NCBI GenBank assembly: GCA_000771265.1
Contig: JDUB01000014.1
Span: 1 to 64,000, forward strand
Direction: 5' to 3'
Length of the DNA: 64,000 nucleotides
From: Bifidobacterium thermophilum DSM 20210
GTDB lineage: Bacteria > Actinomycetota > Actinomycetes > Actinomycetales > Bifidobacteriaceae
Part shown: piece after piece, positions 7,897 through 17,085 of the stretch
How positions within the stretch are numbered: the first letter of the stretch is position 1
Layout of the letters: the number at the start of each line of letters is the position of its first letter
Position numbers and translations under genes: made by a program
Notes under the pieces: generated by a model
The model's input: the letters and a program-made list of their open reading frames with translations, nothing else
The model's database searches: none
What the model was told of the DNA's origin: nothing

Positions 7897-8919
7897 TCAG
7901 TGTTCTTCCACTCGGGAGGTTGAGGAACGGACCACGAGGTGCGCGGGGAACAGCTCGTTGGGCTTGTCCACAGTTTCGCCCTCGATGAGCTTGAGCGTCT
8001 TGCGTGCGGCGGCCCGCGCCATATCGATGGGAAGCTGGCGGATAGTCGTCAGTCCGACATCGTGCGCGTAGGTGCTGTCGTCGTAGCCGATCACCGAGAT
8101 ATCCGACGGGACGGAGAATCCGTTGCGTTCCAGCTGGAAAATCAGCGGAATCGCAATGCCGTCCTCCTGGCACGCGATGGCCGTGGGCATCTGCGGCAGA
8201 CTCAGAATCTGGGTGATGAGATTGTCGATGCGGTAGGTGCCTTCTTCGGCGGTGATGACCGATGGCTCGATGTCTTGTTCCCGGCAGTATCCGAGGAAGG
8301 ATTCGATACGCTGCTGCACGCTGAAATGCAGGGATTGCGCCGGGTTCGTGCGGATATACAGAATCCTGCGATGCCCAAGCTGGATCAAATGCCGCGCGGC
8401 CAGAATCGACCCCTGATGGTCATCGATGTTGACGGTTGCTGAAAAGCCGTCTTGCAACACGGAATTCACGCCGATAATTGGCACGTCGATGCTGCTCAGT
8501 CGGTCGATTTCGTCTTTGTCGATGTCGAAGGATGCGATGACTACGGCGTCTGCGTTCCGGCGCACGGGCAGAGTGTCGAAGAATTCCTTGCGCTGCTCGC
8601 GGCTTTCGATTTGGATGATGGACAGATCGTAGCCGGCTGCGGAGAACTCGGCGTTGAGTCCTTCGATGACGGATGCGGCGAACCAGTTGCTGATGTGGTT
8701 GCTGACCAGCAGTGCGATGCGCAACGATTGGCCGGTTTTCAGTGCCGCTGCTGAACGGGATATGGAGAAGTTCAGTTCGTCGGCGATGGACAGCACCTTC
8801 GCACGCGTCTTCGGGGATACGAGGTCGGGGCGGGTGAATGAGCGCGAAACCGTGGAGATGGACACCTTCGCACGGTTGGCGACGTCTTGGATTGTAGCGG
8901 TCGTAGTGGGCTCCTTCAT
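7897..8919 (-). CDS. LacI-family transcriptional regulator (first copy)
   Basis: 340-residue sugar-responsive repressor. The N-terminal HTH reads TIQDVANRAKVSISTVSRSF, followed by the hinge SRSAAALKTGQS and a periplasmic-binding-protein-like effector domain. It lies between the binding-protein gene (convergent) and the permease operon (divergent), so control of both is the simplest reading; CG-centred operators lie in the shared 8920-9246 gap. It is clearly paralogous to the LacI protein at 24891-25913: the HTH is nearly identical, with the same STVSR-FTRP-LVS run, so the two probably recognise overlapping sites. The frame is open to 8979, but MKEPTTTATIQ is the normal family start. Confidence 0.93.
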   Translation of the reverse strand: MKEPTTTATIQDVANRAKVSISTVSRSFTRPDLVSPKTRAKVLSIADELNFSISRSAAALKTGQSLRIALLVSNHISNWFAASVIEGLNAEFSAAGYDLSIIQIESREQRKEFFDTLPVRRNADAVVIASFDIDKDEIDRLSSIDVPIIGVNSVLQDGFSATVNIDDHQGSILAARHLIQLGHRRILYIRTNPAQSLHFSVQQRIESFLGYCREQDIEPSVITAEEGTYRIDNLITQILSLPQMPTAIACQEDGIAIPLIFQLERNGFSVPSDISVIGYDDSTYAHDVGLTTIRQLPIDMARAAARKTLKLIEGETVDKPNELFPAHLVVRSSTSRVEEH

Positions 8920-9054
8920 ATCTTGCGGTTCGCGGCGGAAATGGTTCCGCCTCGGCGCGCATTTTGCATTCGGTTGCAATCATTTCCCGAAAAAATCAAT
9001 AATCTCAGTATAGCAGTGTTGGAATATAATATTGGTGAATGTCTTATATTACAG

Positions 9055-9074
9055 ACACTTAAGCGGTTAAGTGT
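9055..9074. promoter_or_regulatory. Palindromic LacI-type operator
   Basis: ACACTTAA-GCGG-TTAAGTGT: perfect 8-bp arms with a central CG, the AAnCGnTT core typical of LacI sites. It lies between the divergent lacI and permease genes. Confidence 0.6.
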
Positions 9075-9091
9075 AAAGCGCCACGCCGAAA

Positions 9092-9129
9092 TGAAAACGT
9101 TTGTATTTTTCTCGGAACGCGCGTACCAT
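9092..9129 (+). promoter_or_regulatory. Permease operon promoter with overlapping operator
   Basis: TTGTAT (9101-9106), 17-bp spacer, TACCAT (9124-9129). The palindromic TGAAAACGTTTGTA (9092-9105) covers the -35, the layout also seen at malQ, malE and the second lacI gene. Confidence 0.55.
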
Positions 9130-9189
9130 AAGGATTGTTGGCTCGCGGAGTGGGTCGAAGTAGCTCGCCCACGAGCTGGATAGGTTAGT

Positions 9190-9205
9190 TTTGCAAGCGT
9201 TGTCA
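9190..9205. promoter_or_regulatory. Downstream LacI-type operator
   Basis: TTTGCAAGCGTTGTCA differs by one base from the operator over the second lacI promoter (25994-26009). Lying in the permease leader, it could act as a roadblock. Confidence 0.55.
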
Positions 9206-9246
9206 CTACGAGGTGACGGCGAGAGAGATAGAGAGGAGAGAGCAAG

Positions 9247-10101
9247 ATGATCACCATGGCCGGCAAGTCCATTCGCCGCTGGTGGGCGCTGTTCGCGTTG
9301 CCAACCTTCGCGGCGTTCATCATCGGCTTCCTTGTGCCGTTCATCTTGGGCGTCTACTTGAGCTTCTGCAAATTCACGACGGTCACCGATGCCCATGTCG
9401 TGGGTCTGCGTAACTACCGCGTGGCGCTTCAGGACAAGGAATTCTGGCATGCAATGGGGTACACGACGGCATTCACCATCGTGACCACCATCATCATCAA
9501 CGTTGTGGCGTTCGCCATCGCGTACATGCTCACTAAGGCCTTCAAGGGCACCAACGTCTTCAGGTCCGTGTTCTTCATGCCGAACCTGATCGGCGGCATC
9601 ATCCTGGGCTATGTGTGGTTGCTGCTGCTCAACGGCGTGCTCGCTCACTGGGCAAGGTCCATCACATACTCGTCGACATACGGCTTCTGGGGCATGGTCA
9701 TGCTCCTGTGCTGGCAGCAAATCGGCTACATGATGATCATCTACGTCGCCGGTTTGCAGTCTCTGCCTACCGATGTCATCGAGGCAGCCGAGGTTGACGG
9801 TGCCAACGGACGCCAGCGTCTGTTCAACGTCATCATCCCGCTCATGATGCCGAGCATCACCGTGTGCACCTTCCTGACCATCACCAACGGCTTCAAGATG
9901 TACGATCAGAACCTCGCGCTCACCAACGGCGCCCCGTCCAACACCTCTGAACTCGTGGCGCTCAACATCTACCGCACCTTCTACGGCCGCATCGGCTTCG
10001 AAGGCGTTGGCCAGGCGAAGGCTGTGGTGTTCTTCATCATCGTGGCGGTTGTGGCCCTGATCCAGAACCGCCTGACTTCCAGCAAGGAGGTTGAGGCATG
10101 A
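9247..10101 (+). CDS. Sugar ABC transporter permease, MalF-type
   Basis: 284-residue inner-membrane permease of a CUT1 importer with six predicted TM segments. The cytoplasmic EAA loop reads EAAEVDGANGRQRLFNVIIPLMMP, which docks the shared ATPase. A GAGAGGAGAGAGC ribosome site precedes the ATG. The stop overlaps the start of the next permease (ATGA), so the two are translationally coupled. With the binding protein at 6180-7511 it should form one importer. Confidence 0.93.
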   Translation: MITMAGKSIRRWWALFALPTFAAFIIGFLVPFILGVYLSFCKFTTVTDAHVVGLRNYRVALQDKEFWHAMGYTTAFTIVTTIIINVVAFAIAYMLTKAFKGTNVFRSVFFMPNLIGGIILGYVWLLLLNGVLAHWARSITYSSTYGFWGMVMLLCWQQIGYMMIIYVAGLQSLPTDVIEAAEVDGANGRQRLFNVIIPLMMPSITVCTFLTITNGFKMYDQNLALTNGAPSNTSELVALNIYRTFYGRIGFEGVGQAKAVVFFIIVAVVALIQNRLTSSKEVEA

Positions 10102-10958
10102 ACGACGAAAAGGAAATCGACGCCTCGGAGCGCGTCCATCATCCATGGGCTTGGACGATTTTCTTCACCATCCTCAGCTTGGTGTGGATCTACCCGATCG
10201 TCCTGGTGTTCATCAACTCCTTCAAGAAGAAGGTGTACATCTCCAAGAACGCGTTCTCCCTGCCCAACAAGGAGTCCTTCGCGGGATGGGAGAACTACAC
10301 CACCGGCATCGAGCGCACGAACCTCATCGGCAGCTTCGGCTGGACCGTGTTCATCACGGTCGGCGCCGTCGCGCTGATTCTGCTGTGCTGCTCCATGTGC
10401 GCATGGTGGATTGTCCGTGTGGACAACTGGGCTGCGCGTCTGCTGTACACGCTGTTCCTGTTCAATATGATCGTGCCGTTCCAGATGGTGATGTTCACCC
10501 TCTCGAAGCTCGCCGATATGCTGAGCCTCAACACCCCGTGGGGTCTGTGGATCGTCTACCTGGGCTTTGGCGCAGGCCTGGCGGTGTTCATCTTCACCGG
10601 CGTGGTCAAGGGCATCCCGCAGGAGCTTGAGGAGTCTGCAATGCTCGACGGTGCATCCGTGCCGCGCATCTTCTTCAACATCGTGGTGCCGATCATGCGG
10701 CCGTCCATCATCTCCGTGGCCATCCTTGAGACCATGTGGATCTGGAATGACTACCTGCTTCCGTACCTGACCCTCGACCTCAACAAGTACAAGACCATGT
10801 CGATCGCCGTGCAGTACCTCAAGGGCGGCTATGGTTCAGTCGATATGGGCGCGATGATGGGCTGCCTGGTGCTTGCCATCCTGCCGATCATCATCTTCTA
10901 CTTGATCTGCCAGAAGTACATCGTGAAGGGTGTGATTGCTGGCGCGGTCAAGGGCTGA
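10098..10958 (+). CDS. Sugar ABC transporter permease, MalG-type
   Basis: 286-residue second permease of the same CUT1 importer. It has a cytoplasmic N-terminus, six TM segments and the EAA loop ELEESAMLDGASVPRIFFNIVVP. The C-terminal IVKGVIAGAVKG is typical of MalG-like subunits. It overlaps the first permease by four bases and is followed by a hairpin terminator. No ATPase gene is nearby. Confidence 0.93.
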   Translation: MNDEKEIDASERVHHPWAWTIFFTILSLVWIYPIVLVFINSFKKKVYISKNAFSLPNKESFAGWENYTTGIERTNLIGSFGWTVFITVGAVALILLCCSMCAWWIVRVDNWAARLLYTLFLFNMIVPFQMVMFTLSKLADMLSLNTPWGLWIVYLGFGAGLAVFIFTGVVKGIPQELEESAMLDGASVPRIFFNIVVPIMRPSIISVAILETMWIWNDYLLPYLTLDLNKYKTMSIAVQYLKGGYGSVDMGAMMGCLVLAILPIIIFYLICQKYIVKGVIAGAVKG

Positions 10959-10983
10959 AATTCTTCCTCTGAACTCCTAACAA

Positions 10984-11017
10984 TGAAGGCGGACCGGTTT
11001 CGACTGGCCCGCCTTCA
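10984..11017 (+). terminator. Terminator of the permease operon
   Basis: TGAAGGCGG (10984-10992) pairs with CCGCCTTCA (11009-11017); the T-run is weak. Confidence 0.6.
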
Positions 11018-11053
11018 GCGTGTTTGCGGTGTTTTGCGGTGTTTGCGGCGTTG

Positions 11054-11217
11054 TGTGAGGATTCGCTCACACGGTGGGCGGTTGACTGGCTCGGACATGC
11101 CTGTCGGGACGGTAGACGGGTGGTTGTGTGAGGATTCGCTCACATAACGGGGCGGTATCTTGGCGGGGACTGCTTGAGAGAGGTTGATTGGCGGCACTGT
11201 GTGAGGATTCACTCACA
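11054..11217. repeat. Array of three 18-bp palindromes with 73-bp period
   Basis: TGTGAG-GATTCG-CTCACA occurs at 11054-11071 and 11127-11144, and with one base change at 11200-11217. Starts are exactly 73 bp apart. The 55-bp stretches between are unrelated or only weakly alike. The third copy has extra CACT/AGTG flanks. They lie between the permease operon and the DUF624 gene and could be operators on one face of the helix. Confidence 0.7.
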
Positions 11218-11237
11218 TAGTGCCGGGGCGTCTCTCC

Positions 11238-11279
11238 CAAACTGGTTACGCTGGGGCGGGCGTTTGCGTAGACAGTTTG
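11238..11279. repeat. CAAACTGG hairpin repeat
   Basis: CAAACTGGTTACGC (11238-11251) against GCGTAGACAGTTTG (11266-11279): 12 of 14 pairs plus one possible T-G wobble. Located immediately after the 73-bp palindrome array. Confidence 0.65.
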
Positions 11280-11445
11280 TGAAAGGGGGTGTGGCTGGGC
11301 TACGTGCCGCGCCTGTCCCACGCGCGCCACGCCTCTGCCCTGCATGCGATGGCGTCAGCCTTGGGCCAACGGGCGCATCATATGACAACGATTGCTGATG
11401 GCGGTTGCTAGGATGAGTGAGGACCAGCGACATCAAGGAGTCTTC

Positions 11446-12159
11446 ATGCATTTTCTGTCCCCGGATTCCCCGTTCATGCGTGGGCTGAGCAACCTCGTCG
11501 ACGCCATCTGGATTAACATCCTGATGCTTGTCACCAGCATTCCGGTCATCACCATCGGCGCCGCGCTCTCATCCGGGCATGATGCCGCTCGGCGCGCCAT
11601 CATCGGCGAGGGGCACGTCACATCGAACTATTTCCGCGCATTCCGTCAGAATTTCGCGAAATCGACGCTGATGTGGCTGATTTTCGGCCCTGTTGCGGCC
11701 GGCCTCGGCGCAGCTTGGATTTTCTTGCAGATCACCCCGCTGCTGATACCGAAATTCGCGTTCACCATCGTCTGGATTATCGGATTCGAATGGGTATGGG
11801 CATTGCAGGCGCGATTCGAGAACAGCTTCGGCCGCACGCTCGGTAACGCGTACGTATTCGGTGTATCCCACATTGTCGCGACGCTGGGCATGGTGGCCAT
11901 CGATGCGGTCTATCTGGCGCTGATCGCCGCATGCTGGTGGTACATGCCGCAGGGCCTGTTCCTCTTGCTGCTCATGGGGTATGGCACGTGCGTGATGCTG
12001 CACATCCCGCTTCTTGAACGCGTGTTCGCGCCGTATACCCGCCAATCCGCAACAACCCATGATGATGCGAACTGGCTTAACGGCGGATCAAATCAGCCCG
12101 ATAGCACCGCGGGAACTGATAATCATGCTGTAGACGTCAAGTCGGAACAGCACGCCTGA
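11446..12159 (+). CDS. DUF624 (YesL-like) membrane protein
   Basis: 237-residue membrane protein with four to five TM segments. The start SPDSPFMRGLSNLVDAIWINILMLVTSIPVITIGAA is the hallmark of the DUF624/YesL family, which commonly sits beside oligosaccharide ABC transporter genes; the function is unknown. The ATG at 11446 has an AAGGAG site eight bases upstream, whereas the in-frame ATG at 11392 has none. The C-terminus is hydrophilic. Probably part of the carbohydrate cluster, but set apart by almost 500 bp with three operator-like palindromes. Confidence 0.88.
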   Translation: MHFLSPDSPFMRGLSNLVDAIWINILMLVTSIPVITIGAALSSGHDAARRAIIGEGHVTSNYFRAFRQNFAKSTLMWLIFGPVAAGLGAAWIFLQITPLLIPKFAFTIVWIIGFEWVWALQARFENSFGRTLGNAYVFGVSHIVATLGMVAIDAVYLALIAACWWYMPQGLFLLLLMGYGTCVMLHIPLLERVFAPYTRQSATTHDDANWLNGGSNQPDSTAGTDNHAVDVKSEQHA

Positions 12160-12237
12160 ACACAGGCACGACATCGGCGCATCCCGGACACCCTTATACA
12201 TCCCGGACATCCGCAACATACGCAACATACGCAAACA

Positions 12238-12276
12238 GGGCCGCCTGTCTTCAAGGAGGAAGAAGACAGGCGGCCC
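12238..12276. terminator. Bidirectional terminator between DUF624 gene and malQ
   Basis: Perfect 15-bp stem (12238-12252 with 12262-12276), nine-base loop, in the gap between convergent genes. Confidence 0.75.
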
Positions 12277-12314
12277 TGAGCGTAATCAATCCGCGGTGGA
12301 ACGGATTCTCGAGC

Positions 12315-12349
12315 GCATCCGCGACCTGCGACCCGCGATTCGCGGATGC
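12315..12349. terminator. Second hairpin downstream of malQ
   Basis: GCATCCGCGA (12315-12324) pairs perfectly with TCGCGGATGC (12340-12349), 15-base loop; no T-run. Confidence 0.4.
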
Positions 12350-12400
12350 ATGATTCACGACCTGCAATCCGCAATCCGCACCCGGCCGCAGATTACGCCA

Positions 12401-14614
12401 TCACTCGTCGCGCATCACGGCAGCCAGCGACAGCACGCGTGGATTCTTGAACACTTCGTCCGTGTGAACCAGATTGCCCTCGGCATCGTGCAGCGGCACA
12501 CGCCAGTTGCAGTATTCCGTGCTGGTACCCGGCTGATTCTGCGTGCGGTGCTCGCCCGTGCCATCGACCAGCGCGGCTTGCAACAGCAAAGACGGGGCGT
12601 TGAGCAGCATGCGGTGCATCGCTTCGACGATTTCCTGCTCATGTGCGGGCACATCCTGCGCGGCGGCGGCATCCAACCAACCACCATCGACCAGCAGCTT
12701 GAGCATCGCATCGCGTTCCGCGCTTGCAGCCTTCTGGAACTCCTCGACCGGCTCGCTCAGCAGATGCAGCTGCTCGCGCAGCTTGACGTGCTCGAACTCA
12801 AGATACCCGGCTGTCGGCGGCAAATCATGCGTCGTGACCGACGCCAGCGCATACTTGCGATACGTGGACGGATCGGCATACGGATCGCCGGCGTTCGGGG
12901 AGTTATCAACCCGGGCGAACCATTCCACAACCGTGCCAAGTACGCCATGGTCGGCAAGCACCTGGGACACGTATGCTGGGACCGTACCGAGATCCTCGCC
13001 GATCACCATACCGCCGGCGCGACTCGCCTCAATCGACAGCACGGCGATCATCGCACGGTAATTGTAGGTGACATACGCGCCTCCCTTGGCTCCCTCGCCC
13101 TTCGGAATCCACCACAAGCGGAACAAGCCGAGCACATGGTCAATGCGCACGGCTCCGGCATGTGCGAAGACGTTATGGACCATCTCACGGTAGACACGGT
13201 ACCCGGTGCGTTCCAGATACCGCGGATTGAACGGCGGCTGGCCCCAATCCTGACCTTGCTGATTGTAGAAGTCAGGCGGGCATCCGACGGTCACACTGCC
13301 AACCGCGAAACGTTCCGGATTCCACCACACGTCCACGCCATAGGCATGCACGCCGACCGCCATATCCTGCATCAGACCAAGCGTCATGCCTGCGTCTTTC
13401 GCAGCCGCCTGCGCCTGCGCGACCTGCTCGTCTGCAATCCACTGCAACCAACGCTGGAAATCGAACAGATCCTTATGCTCGCGCACCAGTGCGGCCACTT
13501 CGGGCGAATCCCTGTCCAGTGTCGAGAACCAGGGATTCTTGTCTTCTTCCCAAGGGGCGCCCCACACTTCGAACGCGACACACCATGCGGCGAACGCGTC
13601 GAGATCCGGTCCGGCGGCTTTGGTGAACGCGTCGAACGCCGCCTGGCGCTCCGCAGAACGGCCGTGCTGGTAAATCACCCACAGCGCCTTGCGCTTGGCG
13701 GTCCAGGAAGCGTTGAGATCCAACGGGTCCGGATTGTCATTGGCCGCCTTGACGCTGTCGTGCAGGGCATCGACCTGTGCGCGCGCTTCGGCGTCAAGCT
13801 CGGAATATTCTTCGATTTGCTGTGGACGAATGTACGTGACATTGAGGAATCGGCGTGATTCCGGCAGATACGGGGAAGGCTCGATCGGCGGGATCGGAGT
13901 GCCCGCGTGAATCGGGTTGATCAGCATGAAATCGGCGCCATGCTTGCCGGCGTCGTGCAGCAGTTCCTTGAGGTCGCCATAGTCGCCGACACCCCAGGAT
14001 TCCTTGGAACGCACGGAGTACATCTGGGTCATCCAGCCCCAACGGTGGTGTTGCGCGACCGGCTCGGGAACGGGAATCCGCGCCGGGGCGGACAGAACGG
14101 TGGCATCGGCGGACCGGTCGCCGTCCGTCACATGGAGGGTATGGTAGCCGGTCGGCAGATCGTCCGGCATGGTCAGCGTGAACGCGTGGGGGATTGCCGG
14201 GTCCGCGTCGGCGTCCTTGATGAGCAGGGTGTTGAGATCGCCGTCATAGGCTTCGCCGTTTTCGAGGGTGAGCGATAGCTCGGGGGCCGCCGTGACCGCA
14301 TGGACTGGCACGCGGGTCGCGGTGCCTGAGAACACCACAACCGTCGGCGGCACCAGCTGATCGCAGGAGGTGCGGTGTGAGGCTTCCAGTGATGCTTCGA
14401 TGGCGTCATCGCTGGAAGCGTCGACACCGAGTGCGGCAAGCACGCTCACCAGCACTTCATCCCTGATCTCAACGTATGTGCCGAGCTGGTCGATATACGA
14501 GGTGGAAATTCCGCTTGCTTTGGCAAGCCTGATTAATGGCCGCGCGAGACGTTCCGGGCTTTCTTCCCGCCGGACGTCTTGGCTGGATGGCGACGATGCC
14601 GTCTGATCGGACAT
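12401..14614 (-). CDS. malQ: 4-alpha-glucanotransferase (amylomaltase, GH77)
   Basis: 737-residue cytosolic enzyme that transfers maltosyl and longer units between malto-oligosaccharides, releasing glucose. The N-terminal ~190 residues are the extra domain of long bacterial MalQ proteins. The GH77 barrel follows: GVGDYGDL, then AGAVRIDHVLGL with the nucleophile Asp, VIGEDLGTVP with the acid/base Glu, and SVTTHDLPPTAG with the third carboxylate. An AAGGAG site precedes the ATG. It has its own promoter with a LacI-type operator, separate from the pullulanase gene upstream, which ends in its own terminator. Confidence 0.97.
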   Translation of the reverse strand: MSDQTASSPSSQDVRREESPERLARPLIRLAKASGISTSYIDQLGTYVEIRDEVLVSVLAALGVDASSDDAIEASLEASHRTSCDQLVPPTVVVFSGTATRVPVHAVTAAPELSLTLENGEAYDGDLNTLLIKDADADPAIPHAFTLTMPDDLPTGYHTLHVTDGDRSADATVLSAPARIPVPEPVAQHHRWGWMTQMYSVRSKESWGVGDYGDLKELLHDAGKHGADFMLINPIHAGTPIPPIEPSPYLPESRRFLNVTYIRPQQIEEYSELDAEARAQVDALHDSVKAANDNPDPLDLNASWTAKRKALWVIYQHGRSAERQAAFDAFTKAAGPDLDAFAAWCVAFEVWGAPWEEDKNPWFSTLDRDSPEVAALVREHKDLFDFQRWLQWIADEQVAQAQAAAKDAGMTLGLMQDMAVGVHAYGVDVWWNPERFAVGSVTVGCPPDFYNQQGQDWGQPPFNPRYLERTGYRVYREMVHNVFAHAGAVRIDHVLGLFRLWWIPKGEGAKGGAYVTYNYRAMIAVLSIEASRAGGMVIGEDLGTVPAYVSQVLADHGVLGTVVEWFARVDNSPNAGDPYADPSTYRKYALASVTTHDLPPTAGYLEFEHVKLREQLHLLSEPVEEFQKAASAERDAMLKLLVDGGWLDAAAAQDVPAHEQEIVEAMHRMLLNAPSLLLQAALVDGTGEHRTQNQPGTSTEYCNWRVPLHDAEGNLVHTDEVFKNPRVLSLAAVMRDE

Positions 14615-14708
14615 AATGCGCTCCTTCGCTCCTCTCGAGTATGCGATGACAGTTTCCTACCGGCGGCTTTGACCGTCATTGGGGCAGCCGCCGAATCTGG
14701 ATATTGAT

Positions 14709-14738
14709 ATTCTAGCGCGTATTGAAATCGTTTGCAAT
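14709..14738 (-). promoter_or_regulatory. malQ promoter with LacI-type operator
   Basis: On the minus strand: -35 TTGCAA (14732-14737), 17-bp spacer, -10 TAGAAT (14709-14714). The operator TTGAAATCGTTTGCAA (14722-14737) overlaps the -35 and spacer. Confidence 0.65.
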
Positions 14739-14817
14739 ATCTTGGGAGCGTTGAGATTCTTGATGAAAAGAGGGGTCCGATCCGGGGGTTCGGCGTATTT
14801 GGGCTTAGAATCTTACT

Positions 14818-14829
14818 ATCGTTTGCAAT
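14818..14829. promoter_or_regulatory. Second ATCGTTTGCAAT operator upstream of malQ
   Basis: Identical 12-mer to 14727-14738, 91 bp further upstream, so looping between the two is possible. Confidence 0.55.
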
Positions 14830-14851
14830 CCTAATGAGAAAGGCCCCGCGC

Positions 14852-14883
14852 CCGGCGTGTCGCAGATGGAAACGACACGCCGG
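14852..14883 (-). terminator. Terminator of the pullulanase gene
   Basis: 11-bp perfect stem CCGGCGTGTCG (14852-14862) with CGACACGCCGG (14873-14883); TTTCTC follows on the minus strand after a short GC stretch. Confidence 0.6.
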
Positions 14884-14952
14884 ACGTGGAGCCTGAGCGG
14901 TGTCACCGCGGGGACCTGCCGCCCGAGACAGTGAGCGCCCGTCGCAAGCGCG

Positions 14953-16926
14953 TCACTGCAACGCGACAACCACAAAGGTGCGTGCCGGTACGGAAAGTTC
15001 GGTGCCGTCGGCGACCTGCGCCCTGCCATCGGCGGAACCCGCCGCCACATCCGTCGAATCGGCGATGATCGCCCAATGCCGTGTGGCATCAGCCGTATTC
15101 TGGGGCAACTCGACTGTCACGCCATTCGTGGTGGGGTTCGCACACACCGCCAGGTCGTCGCCAACCTGTGCTGCGATGACCCCTTCGGGGGAGTCAAAAG
15201 CGATGCGTCGGCCGTCATAGAAGTCCGGGTGGGCTTTTCTCACCGCGATCAGCGTCCGGTACCATTCGATCAACGATGACAGGCGGGACGCCCTGCCCCA
15301 ATCCAGCCAATTGAGCTCAGCGCTGCGGTCGAAGGAATTGTCGCAACCGTACTTCGTGCGGGTGAACTCCTCGCCGGAGAGCATGAACGGCAATCCGGCG
15401 GACGTGAGCACAAGCCCGGCGGCGATCGCGTTGGCCGCGAGGATATCCTGCACATCCCCGGTCGCGTCATAATCGGCGTGTGCGGGGTCGTCGCGCATGG
15501 TCAGGCAGAGTTTATCCCACAGCGTCAGATCGTCATGCGCCGACACATACTGGATGATTTGCCCGACCTGCTTGCCTTGAGCTTCGGTGCCACGCCAGCC
15601 GTTGAGCGCGTGACGGACCAGTTCAGCGAATTCGGACGGCTGCCCGTTGACGTATCCGGGCTTGCGTTCGAGCATGACATTGCCTTTGATGGAGTCACGG
15701 CTTTCGTCGCAGAACCAGCCGATTCGCGCGTCCAGTAGCTTGCGTCCCTGTTTGTCCGCGAGCGTGAACGACGGTTCGGCATTCGTCTTGTCGGCGGACC
15801 ACGGTTCACCGTACATGAGGATGGATTCGCCGCCCGGCAGTTTGTCCAGCTCCTTGCGCGCACGATTCAAGGTCTGCGTGTCCAGCAGGCCCATCAGATC
15901 GAAGCGGAATCCGTCCACATGGTACTCACGTGCCCAATAAACGAGCGAATCCACGATGAATCGGCTGAACATCGGCCGTTCGCTAGCCATGTCGTTGCCG
16001 CAGCCCGAACCGTTGGCGAACCCGCCGGCATCGTCACGACGGCAGAAATAACCGGGGGCCATACGCTCGAATTCGTTGTCGTTCTCGTACATGTGGTTGT
16101 AGACGACATCCATGATCACACGGATGCCCGCCCGGTGCAGCGCTGCAATCATCGCCTTGCACTCGCGGATACGGACCGCCCCGTCATACGGGTCGGTGCT
16201 ATACGAGCCTTCCGGCACATCGTAAGCGACCGGGTCGTACCCCCAGTTGTAGGGGCTGCCGGTGGCCTCGTCGACCGACCCGTAGTCGTAGAACGGCATG
16301 ATTTGCACGTGGGTGACGCCCAAACGCTTCAGATACGCGATGCCGGTGGGGAATCCTCCGGGCTGGTTGTCCAAGGTCGTATGCGCATCGGTGAACGCGA
16401 GGAACTTGCCGCGATGCCCTTTGGGGAATCCACCGTGCGGGTCGTTGCTGAAATCGCCGACATGCGTCTCCCAAATCACGGTTTGGGAAGCGGGAATGTC
16501 AGGGGAGCGGTCGGACAGCCAACCGTCGGGATTGGTCGAATCGAGATCGACGACCATGCTGCGTTCGCCGTTGACGCCGCTCGCCTTGGCCCACGGGTCG
16601 GCGGTGCGGATGGTGACCGTGCCTTCGGCGGCGTTGATGATGGCGTCGCTGGGTACGTTGCTGACCGCGGATGCCGGAAAAGTCAGTAGGTAGTCGTAGT
16701 AGGTCCCGGCGAGTCGCTCGGCGCTGCGATGCTGCCAGGCCCCATCCTGGGCACGTTCCAGCGCGACGGTCGCCGACGGGCCGTCCTTTGGATCGCTGGT
16801 ACTGAACAATCGCAATGTGACTGCAACCGCGGAAGGCGACCACACGGTGAAGACCGTGCCGTGATCAAGAAGCTGAGACCCGAGCAGGCCTGCGTAATCA
16901 GGCCACGATGCTTCGGCATAAGACAT
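14953..16926 (-). CDS. pulA: Type I pullulanase (GH13_14-like debranching enzyme)
   Basis: 657 residues. Predicted intracellular hydrolysis of alpha-1,6 branches in glycogen- or starch-derived dextrins. An N-terminal beta domain resembling CBM48 (FTVWSPSAVAVTLRLF) comes first. The type I pullulanase signature YNWGYDP follows, then VIMDVVYNHMYE, the nucleophile Asp in GFRFDLMGLLD, the Glu in LMYGEPWSAD and YVSAHDDLTLWDK. No signal peptide is present. The start MSYAEAS has an AAGGGGAAC site; the frame is open to 16980. It lies between a terminator and malQ, and no strong promoter of its own is visible. Confidence 0.94.
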   Translation of the reverse strand: MSYAEASWPDYAGLLGSQLLDHGTVFTVWSPSAVAVTLRLFSTSDPKDGPSATVALERAQDGAWQHRSAERLAGTYYDYLLTFPASAVSNVPSDAIINAAEGTVTIRTADPWAKASGVNGERSMVVDLDSTNPDGWLSDRSPDIPASQTVIWETHVGDFSNDPHGGFPKGHRGKFLAFTDAHTTLDNQPGGFPTGIAYLKRLGVTHVQIMPFYDYGSVDEATGSPYNWGYDPVAYDVPEGSYSTDPYDGAVRIRECKAMIAALHRAGIRVIMDVVYNHMYENDNEFERMAPGYFCRRDDAGGFANGSGCGNDMASERPMFSRFIVDSLVYWAREYHVDGFRFDLMGLLDTQTLNRARKELDKLPGGESILMYGEPWSADKTNAEPSFTLADKQGRKLLDARIGWFCDESRDSIKGNVMLERKPGYVNGQPSEFAELVRHALNGWRGTEAQGKQVGQIIQYVSAHDDLTLWDKLCLTMRDDPAHADYDATGDVQDILAANAIAAGLVLTSAGLPFMLSGEEFTRTKYGCDNSFDRSAELNWLDWGRASRLSSLIEWYRTLIAVRKAHPDFYDGRRIAFDSPEGVIAAQVGDDLAVCANPTTNGVTVELPQNTADATRHWAIIADSTDVAAGSADGRAQVADGTELSVPARTFVVVALQ

Positions 16927-17024
16927 GAGTTCCCCTTGTGATACCGGGTGTCTGCCCCTGAACGGGGTATGTCCGGTCAAAATTTGAATGGTGTGAGTGA
17001 TACGCGGTGGTTGGCCGCATACGA

Positions 17025-17067
17025 AAGGGGGCGGCCCGGAGCCTGAATGCCTCGGATCCGCCCCCTT
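17025..17067 (-). terminator. Terminator of the malEFG operon
   Basis: AAGGGGGCGG (17025-17034) pairs with CCGCCCCCTT (17058-17067), with further pairing in the loop; on the minus strand the stem ends in TTTC. Confidence 0.75.
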
Positions 17068-17085
17068 AATCGGTATTGCCGGAAA

